NCBI GenBank assembly: GCA_035642095.1
Contig: DASQTB010000076.1
Location: 1 to 10,017, forward strand
Reading direction: 5' to 3'
From: DASQTB01 sp035642095
GTDB lineage: Bacteria; Actinomycetota; UBA4738; CALAEC01
Length of the DNA: 10,017 bases
Part shown: in pieces, positions 5,675-10,017 of the stretch
Layout of the letters: every line of letters begins with the position of its first letter
Numbering within the stretch: position 1 is the stretch's first letter
The notes under the pieces: model-generated
Database searches by the model: none
What the model was told of the DNA's origin: nothing
Seen by the model: only the letters and a program-made list of their open reading frames with translations
Position numbers and translations under genes: made by a program

Positions 5675-6511
5675 GTGATCGGAAGAAGGAGGGAGACCGC
5701 GGCGCCGCTCCGGCCGGCACCCGACTGGCGTTCGTTCGATCGGGTGGCTGAGACCTACGACAGGGTCCGGAGGCCGATGCACGCCCCGGCCGCCCATGAC
5801 CTGGTCCGGGCGCTGGCTCCTCCGTCGCCGGGCGGCCTGCTCGACGTGGGCACCGGGACGGGGGTGCTCGCCTCCGTCGCCCGAGAGGCCGGATGGAAGC
5901 CCGTGGTCGGGGTGGACCGTTCGGTGCCCATGCTTCGCCTGTCCGCGGAACGGGCCGATCACGTCGTGGCCGCGGACGCGGTGGACCTGCCGCTCCGGGA
6001 TGGTTCGTTCCAAGCGGTTACCGTGGCGTTCGCTCTCCACGTCTTCCCCAAGTACGACACCGCGTTGTTCGACATGCTCCGGGTGCTTCGACCCGGTGGC
6101 CGGTTCGGCAGCGTCACCTGGGCGGCCGGGGACGACGAGTTCACCCGGGCCTGGCGTGCCGTGGCCGAGGCCTATGCCACCAAGGATCTCCTGGTCGACG
6201 CGAAGCGGCGGGCGGCCCCGTGGGAGGAGCGATTCGCCGATCCGGCAAAGCTCGACGAGACTCTTCGGGACGCCGGGCTCCGGGACGTGAAGGTCGACCG
6301 GCGCCAGTACCGGGCCTCGTCCTCGATCGACGACTACCTGGCCGGGAGGGAGACCAGCGCGCAGGGACGGTTCCTCCACGACGTGCTGGGAGAGAAGCTG
6401 TGGGAACGGTTCCGGAGCCGGGTCGAAGAGGAGTTTCGGAGCCGGTTCCCCGATCCGCTCGGGGACACCTACGACGTCCTCATCACCGTAGCGAAGAAGC
6501 CCGGGTCCTAA
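5675..6511 (+). CDS. Class I SAM-dependent methyltransferase (UbiE/Methyltransf_11 type)
   Basis: The 278-residue protein has FDRVAETYDRVRRP (21-34), as often precedes the UbiE-like core; motif I LLDVGTGTGVLA (55-66) binding S-adenosylmethionine; the acidic end of strand 2 in VVGVD (77-81); the motif around D101 (AADAVDLPL, 99-107); motif post-I FQAVTVAFALHVF (112-124); and LRPGGRF (138-144). Residues 160-260 form a variable cap that should hold the substrate. It transfers a methyl group to a small molecule that I cannot name; no quinone-biosynthesis genes adjoin it, so UbiE itself is not claimed. The GTG at 5675 is favoured by a TACCAT -10 box 7 nt upstream and no ribosome site before it. 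Its TAA overlaps the TAG of convergent pepA within CTAA (6508-6511). No membrane helix or signal peptide is visible, so it is likely cytoplasmic. Confidence 0.85.
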   Translation: MIGRRRETAAPLRPAPDWRSFDRVAETYDRVRRPMHAPAAHDLVRALAPPSPGGLLDVGTGTGVLASVAREAGWKPVVGVDRSVPMLRLSAERADHVVAADAVDLPLRDGSFQAVTVAFALHVFPKYDTALFDMLRVLRPGGRFGSVTWAAGDDEFTRAWRAVAEAYATKDLLVDAKRRAAPWEERFADPAKLDETLRDAGLRDVKVDRRQYRASSSIDDYLAGRETSAQGRFLHDVLGEKLWERFRSRVEEEFRSRFPDPLGDTYDVLITVAKKPGS

Positions 6512-8022
6512 CCTCGCTTCGGCCCGCCGTCCGCCTGGCCCTCCACGAAGCGGATGATCGTCCGGACGGGGTTTCCGGTGGCGCCCTTCGGCCAGTAGTC
6601 GCCGGCTCGCTCGGCGAATGCCGTTCCGGCGATGTCCATGTGGGCCCACGGGATGTCACCGACGAACTCCTTCAGGAACAGCGCCGCGGTGATCGCTCCC
6701 CCGTAGCGGCTCCCGATGTTCTTGACGTCGGCCACCGAGGACTCGATCTGCGTGCGGTACCCGGCCCACAGCGGAAGCTCCCACCCCGGTTCGCCGACCT
6801 CCTCCCCGGCCTGGAGAAGGGCCCGGATCACCCGGCGATCACTCCCTATCACGCCCCACATCTCGTCGCCGAGCGCGATCATGCACGCGCCGGTCAGGGT
6901 GGCCGCGTCGACGATGACCCGCGGCTTCTTCTCGGCCAGATACGCCAGGGCGTCGGCCAGGATCAGCCGGCCCTCCGCGTCTGTGTTGAGGACCTCCGAG
7001 GTCTTGCCGCCCCGGTGGTGGAGGACGTCGCCCGGACGGATGGCAGAGCCGCCGGGGAGGTTCTCCGCCGACGGGATGGCCGCGATCACGGTGACCTTCG
7101 GCTTCAGCCGGCCGATGGCCCGCATGGCGCCAAGGATCGTGGCCGCCCCGGCCATGTCGGACTTCATCCACTCCATCTGCTGGGCGTCCTTGATCGACAG
7201 GCCGCCGGAGTCGAACGTCACCCCCTTGCCGGTGAGGGCCACGGGAGCGGCCGAGCCCGCTCCCCGGTACCGGAGCTCGATGAGACGGGGAGGGTTCTCG
7301 CTCCCTCGCCCGACCCCGAGGATGCCCCCGAACCGGCCCTTCTCCAGGTCGGCCTTGGTCCACACCCTGCACTCCAGTCCGACCTGCCGGGCCATCTTTC
7401 GGGCCTCCCGGGCCAGGACGTCGGGGGTGGCGTCGATGGCCGGCGTGTTGACCAGATCGCGGGCCCACGCGGTGGCCTCGGCCACGATCAGTCCCCGGTC
7501 GATCGCCCGGCGGGCCGCTCCGGCGTCCTGGCGGCCGGAGCCGAACAGGGTCACCGTCTGCCACCTTGGGGTGGTCCCATCCTCATCGGCGGGGCTGCCC
7601 TTGTACCGGTCGAATCGGTACGCGCCCAGGAGGAGCCCCTCCACGATGGCCTGGACGGCGCCGTCCGCCGAGCCCCTCCCCGCCGGAGCCACGGCCACCC
7701 CGACCCGGCGAAACCCGGAAACCCTGGCGGCGATCTTTCCGGCCGCCCGTCGAAGCCGCTCCGGCGTGGCCTCGGCCTTGGGACCGACCCCCAGGGCCAG
7801 GATCGAGCCCGGACCGGCCCGGCCGAGCGTCGGGATGGTCAGCACCTCGCCGACCTTGCCCCGAAATCGATTCTCTTCCAGCAGCCGGCGGAGGTCGACG
7901 TCGAGGGCCCTCCCCACCTCACGGGATCCCGCTCCCGGTTGGGGCCCCTCGAACACGGGAATCACGCAGATATCGTCGGATTGCTCGACCGGCGATGACG
8001 TACTGAACTGCACCTTCGGCAC
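6508..8022 (-). CDS. pepA: Leucyl aminopeptidase (peptidase family M17)
   Basis: At 504 residues this is the normal length for PepA. The N-terminal domain (about 1-165) is divergent as usual; the catalytic domain (about 175-495) is well conserved. The two-metal site and active residues align with E. coli PepA at a constant offset of four: K266, D271, K278, D289, D348, E350 and R352 for K270, D275, K282, D293, D352, E354 and R356. They lie in GKGVTFDSGGLSIK (265-278), MKSDMAGAATILGAM (286-300) and the M17 signature NTDAEGRL (346-353). The enzyme removes N-terminal residues, preferably leucine, from peptides in the cytoplasm as a hexamer. The E. coli protein also binds DNA at cer-type sites, which cannot be inferred here. 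GTG 8022 is supported by GGAGG (8032-8028) 5 nt upstream. It overlaps the methyltransferase stop by 4 nt and is divergent from the cupin-like gene. Confidence 0.95.
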   Translation of the reverse strand: MPKVQFSTSSPVEQSDDICVIPVFEGPQPGAGSREVGRALDVDLRRLLEENRFRGKVGEVLTIPTLGRAGPGSILALGVGPKAEATPERLRRAAGKIAARVSGFRRVGVAVAPAGRGSADGAVQAIVEGLLLGAYRFDRYKGSPADEDGTTPRWQTVTLFGSGRQDAGAARRAIDRGLIVAEATAWARDLVNTPAIDATPDVLAREARKMARQVGLECRVWTKADLEKGRFGGILGVGRGSENPPRLIELRYRGAGSAAPVALTGKGVTFDSGGLSIKDAQQMEWMKSDMAGAATILGAMRAIGRLKPKVTVIAAIPSAENLPGGSAIRPGDVLHHRGGKTSEVLNTDAEGRLILADALAYLAEKKPRVIVDAATLTGACMIALGDEMWGVIGSDRRVIRALLQAGEEVGEPGWELPLWAGYRTQIESSVADVKNIGSRYGGAITAALFLKEFVGDIPWAHMDIAGTAFAERAGDYWPKGATGNPVRTIIRFVEGQADGGPKRG

Positions 8023-8027
8023 CGGGA

Positions 8028-8055
8028 CCTCCGTGGAACGGGCCTCGGCATCTTA
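8028..8055 (-). promoter_or_regulatory. Promoter -10 box and ribosome binding site of pepA
   Basis: On the minus strand TAAGAT (8055-8050) is a good -10 hexamer, and GGAGG (8032-8028) is a Shine-Dalgarno sequence 5 nt before GTG 8022. The transcript would start near 8043 with a leader of about 20 nt. No clear -35 box is seen. Confidence 0.55.
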
Positions 8056-8085
8056 CCGGCTTTGCCGTGGGCCGCTCCGGTCCCC

Positions 8086-8091
8086 TACCCT
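8086..8091 (+). promoter_or_regulatory. -10 box for a leaderless cupin-like mRNA
   Basis: TACCCT fits TAnnnT and ends exactly 6 nt before the GTG at 8098, so the first transcribed base would be the G of the start codon. No ribosome binding site is present, supporting leaderless translation and the choice of GTG 8098 over the in-frame ATG at 8062. Confidence 0.6.
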
Positions 8092-8097
8092 CGACGT

Positions 8098-8436
8098 GTG
8101 GACGCCGCCGAGCTCCGCGACCTCGTCGAGTTCGAGGAGGGAAGCGTTGTCCGGCGAACCGTGTTCGAGTCGGATCGGATGTGGGTCCAGCTCCTGTGCC
8201 TGGACCGCAACGGGTCGTACGGGCCCCTGGCCGATCCGGAGTCCGACGCCCTGTTGACCATCGTCGCCGGCGAAGCCGTGTTCCTGGTGGGCAAGGGCCG
8301 ACGCCGGCTGAAGCAATGGGGCGCGGTTCTGGTCCCTCGAGGTTCGGAGCTGGTCATCCGGAACGCCTCCCCCGACCCGCTGGTCGTGCTCATGGCCGCC
8401 GCTCCTCCGCCCGCCGAGCGGGCCGTGACCGGCTGA
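8098..8436 (+). CDS. Histidine-free cupin-like small protein
   Basis: The 112-residue protein reads as a single cupin-type beta barrel: strands near 16-35 (VVRRTVFESDRMWVQLLCL), GPLADPESDALLTIVAGEAV (42-61, where the first cupin motif would be), VFLVGKGRRRLKQWGAVLVP (61-80), and the second-motif region WGAVLVPRGSELVIRN (74-89). A metal-binding cupin needs His and Glu ligands in motif 1 and a His in motif 2, but this protein has no histidine at all, so it cannot bind metal in the usual way. It may bind a small ligand or simply dimerise. The start is GTG 8098, with a TACCCT box 6 nt upstream; the family-like sequence begins VDAAELRDLVEFEEG. The last 47 nt are also coding on the other strand for the C-terminus of the permease. 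Fold call is moderate; function unknown. Confidence 0.7.
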   Translation: MDAAELRDLVEFEEGSVVRRTVFESDRMWVQLLCLDRNGSYGPLADPESDALLTIVAGEAVFLVGKGRRRLKQWGAVLVPRGSELVIRNASPDPLVVLMAAAPPPAERAVTG

Positions 8437-9862
8437 ACGCGTCGCCCCCGGCGGCCAGCCCCAGGTACCCCACGAAGCTGACCCCGAAGGCCAGGACGCT
8501 GGCCGGAACGGCCCCCTCGAACAGGGGGAAGGGTAGCCCCAGCCAGCCGGCGAAGAACGCCTCCACCGCCTCCGTCCAGCCGGGGATGGCCGTGGGCGCG
8601 GTCCAGTGGTACGCGGCGATGCCCAGGACCCACGCTCCGAGCGCGGCCATCCGGAAGCCGCCGGTGTATCGGTACGTGCCGCGATCGTCGAACAGCGCCT
8701 CGGCCCGATACACCCGGCTCCGGCGGCGGACGTGGTAGTCGGCCAGGAACACGCCGAACAGCGGCACGAAGATCGAACCGATCAGGAGGAGGAAGAGCTC
8801 GTAGGTCAGGACGCCCTGATCGGTCTGCGTGGACAGCCAGGCGGCGCCGGCAACCCCAAGCGCCGTGACGCCGACGATCCCCAGCCGCTGGCGAACCCGG
8901 GGAACGAGGTTCTGGGTGGACACCGCGGCCGAGTAGATATCCGCGAAGGCCTCGTCGGTCTCGCCGACCAGCAGAGCCACCAGGAGCACGGCGCCTCCGG
9001 CCACGGTCACGATCCCGTCGGCGATCCCCGCCACCGAGGCCGCCGGGGCCCGCGCCGAGAGGACCAGCACGGCGCCGAGCGAGTAAAACCACACGTTGGC
9101 CACCACGTAGCCGAGGTACGTCCCGCCGGCGGAGGAGACGCCCCGGCGGGCGAACCGGTTGTAGTCGGCCACCAGCGGGATCCAGGAGATCGGCATGGCG
9201 ATGACCAGATCGACGGCCGGCCAGAACGTGGGGAACCCACCCGTCCCCGGCGCCGACCACAGCGCGCCCAGATCCGCGGTCAGGGCCAGCCGGATCGAGA
9301 GGTACCCGGCCACGGCCACGACCACCCACACGCCGAACCGGGCCATCCACCGACGAACCACCACCACCGGCCCTCCCAGGGACAGGGCCAAGCACACGGC
9401 CGCGGCGATGCCGAGCCAGACCGCGAAGCCGTCCGTCCCCAGGACGGGGCCGCTGATCCTGGAGGCCACCAGGGCCATGGCCCAGAGCTCGAAGGCGGTC
9501 CACCCGATGAGCTGAGCGACGTTGAGGACCGTGGGGAGGTACGACCCCCGCGTGCCGAGCGTCGGACGGAGGAGCACCATCCCGGGGACGCCCTCTCGGG
9601 CCCCGGCCCGACCGACCAGCGCCAGTGGGATGCACCCGATCAGCGAGCCGACGACGATGGCCAGCAGCGCTCGGGGAAGGCCCAGGGCGGGAACAAGGAG
9701 CGCCCCGGTCACCAGGACCAGGAGGCCGATCCCCAGGTCGCCCCACAGCACCGCGAAGTCCCGGCCCGAGAGCCGACGGACCTCGGACGGTGTGGGACGG
9801 ACCCCCCAGGAGGGGGCCTCGCGCTCGATCGCTCGCTCCAGACGCTCGGTCACAGGTGCCAC
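8390..9862 (-). CDS. NCS1-family nucleobase/cytosine-type permease
   Basis: The 490-residue protein has a charged cytoplasmic N-terminus (1-35) and about 12 membrane helices from residue 36 to about 470. Family marks include LIGWTAFELWAMA (118-130) in helix 3, SWIPLVADYNRFARR (226-240), the typical SW.p...DY.R signature, and VPLFGVFLADYHVRRR (366-381) near helix 9-10. NCS1 carriers bring purines, cytosine, allantoin, hydantoins or thiamine-precursor pyrimidines into the cell with sodium or protons. CodB-like and CytX-like members are the nearest types I recognise, but the substrate is not readable. The upstream gap is only 60 bp, too short for a TPP riboswitch, and no thiamine or nucleobase-catabolism gene adjoins it. 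GTG 9862 is preceded by TAGTTT (9877-9872) and no ribosome site, suggesting a leaderless mRNA. The 3' end overlaps the cupin-like gene by 47 nt. Confidence 0.85.
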   Translation of the reverse strand: MAPVTERLERAIEREAPSWGVRPTPSEVRRLSGRDFAVLWGDLGIGLLVLVTGALLVPALGLPRALLAIVVGSLIGCIPLALVGRAGAREGVPGMVLLRPTLGTRGSYLPTVLNVAQLIGWTAFELWAMALVASRISGPVLGTDGFAVWLGIAAAVCLALSLGGPVVVVRRWMARFGVWVVVAVAGYLSIRLALTADLGALWSAPGTGGFPTFWPAVDLVIAMPISWIPLVADYNRFARRGVSSAGGTYLGYVVANVWFYSLGAVLVLSARAPAASVAGIADGIVTVAGGAVLLVALLVGETDEAFADIYSAAVSTQNLVPRVRQRLGIVGVTALGVAGAAWLSTQTDQGVLTYELFLLLIGSIFVPLFGVFLADYHVRRRSRVYRAEALFDDRGTYRYTGGFRMAALGAWVLGIAAYHWTAPTAIPGWTEAVEAFFAGWLGLPFPLFEGAVPASVLAFGVSFVGYLGLAAGGDAFSRSRPARRAEERRP

Positions 9863-9871
9863 GGCGGTCCG

Positions 9872-9877
9872 AAACTA
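9872..9877 (-). promoter_or_regulatory. -10 box of the NCS1 permease gene
   Basis: On the minus strand TAGTTT fits TAnnnT and ends 9 nt before GTG 9862. No Shine-Dalgarno sequence lies between them. It lies 31 bp from the weaker divergent box at 9908-9913 in the same 60-bp gap. Confidence 0.5.
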
Positions 9878-9907
9878 CCAGCGCGCCGGCCCGACGCCCG
9901 CCCATGG

Positions 9908-9913
9908 GAGAAT
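9908..9913 (+). promoter_or_regulatory. Weak -10 candidate for the right-edge gene
   Basis: GAGAAT resembles TAGAAT with a mismatch at the first base and ends 9 nt before the proposed GTG at 9923. No ribosome binding site is seen. It is supported mainly by the similar arrangement upstream of other genes in this window. Confidence 0.3.
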
Positions 9914-9922
9914 GCGCGGGCC

Positions 9923-10017
9923 GTGGGGCGGGACCGGCCGCAGATCGGGGAGGAGGCCCGGCTGGAGGTGACCGTCGGTCACGAGATGCTGGTCGACATC
10001 CTGGGCCGGCGGATCCA
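9923..10017 (+). CDS. N-terminal fragment of a possible hotdog thioesterase-like protein
   Basis: A GTG at 9923 opens a frame that runs to the window end without a stop: 31 full codons, reading MGRDRPQIGEEARLEVTVGH and then EMLVDILGRRI. The stretch IGEEARLEVTVGHEM is like the first strand and helix of small acyl-CoA-thioesterase (hotdog) proteins, the family of the gene at 3276, but catalytic residues would lie beyond the edge. It is divergent from the permease across 60 bp, with a weak -10 candidate upstream. Coding status is inferred from reading direction, codon use and the family-like sequence; other starts (ATG 9986 in the same frame) are possible. Confidence 0.5.
   Translation, partial: MGRDRPQIGEEARLEVTVGHEMLVDILGRRI

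Noticed and set aside
5624..6649. A 341-codon minus-strand frame opposite the methyltransferase
   Set aside because: The methyltransferase has clear motifs on the plus strand, and the antisense protein is low-complexity Arg/Gly/Pro.
5893..7998. A 701-codon open frame on the plus strand across the methyltransferase and antisense to pepA
   Set aside because: Its translation is rich in Arg, Gly, Pro and His with no domain, and it runs through two well-supported genes. In DNA this GC-rich, antisense frames stay open by chance.
8056..8068. Short GGC-TTT-GCC hairpin between pepA and the cupin-like gene as a terminator or riboswitch
   Set aside because: The stem is only 3 bp, there is no T-tract, and no gene ends there; the region is a divergent promoter gap.
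9863..9922. TPP riboswitch upstream of the permease, as seen for some CytX-type carriers
   Set aside because: The gap is 60 bp, shorter than a TPP riboswitch, and no conserved thi-box sequence was seen.
1..10017. CRISPR array, insertion sequence, tRNA, rRNA or defence-gene cluster
   Set aside because: No spaced direct repeats, transposase or integrase motifs, tRNA-like cloverleaf or rRNA sequence was recognised on either strand.

Overview
The window is a compact, very GC-rich (about 70% by eye) bacterial chromosome segment. Actinomycetota is the best guess. Third codon positions are nearly always G or C, GTG starts are common (7 of the 13 starts called here), and several genes have a TAnnnT -10 box only 6-10 nt before the start codon, a leaderless layout typical of actinobacteria. 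No rRNA, tRNA, transposon, phage, CRISPR or plasmid gene was seen. It reads as ordinary core or metabolic chromosome, probably from a poorly characterised lineage. I cannot assign a genus.

Layout, left to right: a small LapA-type membrane protein (+, 128-454) meets head-on a tightly overlapping four-gene operon (-, 3252 to 451). In transcription order the operon encodes an 8-helix membrane protein, a CPBP-family intramembrane protease-like protein, a two-domain split-barrel flavin/F420-type protein, and an SRPBCC lipid/ligand-binding protein. Facing the operon across only 23 bp is a FlK-type hotdog thioesterase (+, 3276-3659). Next come a ThDP-dependent enzyme of the acetolactate synthase / 2-hydroxyacyl-CoA lyase superfamily (-, 5299-3665), a 70-residue zinc-ribbon protein (-, 5590-5378), a class I methyltransferase (+, 5675-6511), leucyl aminopeptidase PepA (-, 8022-6508), a histidine-free cupin-like protein (+, 8098-8436), an NCS1 nucleobase-type permease (-, 9862-8390), and the first 31 codons of a further gene (+, from 9923).

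Strand switches are frequent. Every divergent gap is 23-84 bp, and all four convergent pairs overlap or lie 5 nt apart, leaving no space for ordinary intergenic terminators. To the right of position 127 only about 325 bp are non-coding. The most unusual regulatory signal is the 23-bp divergent gap at 3253-3275. It holds a perfect 8-bp inverted repeat whose core TAGCCTA supplies a TAnnnT -10 box on both strands, suggesting one symmetric promoter that starts two leaderless mRNAs in opposite directions. I see no clear multi-gene pathway across the window. The thioesterase and the ThDP enzyme could both act on acyl-CoA chemistry, but that link is speculative. I found no convincing new defence, mobile or RNA-guided system.
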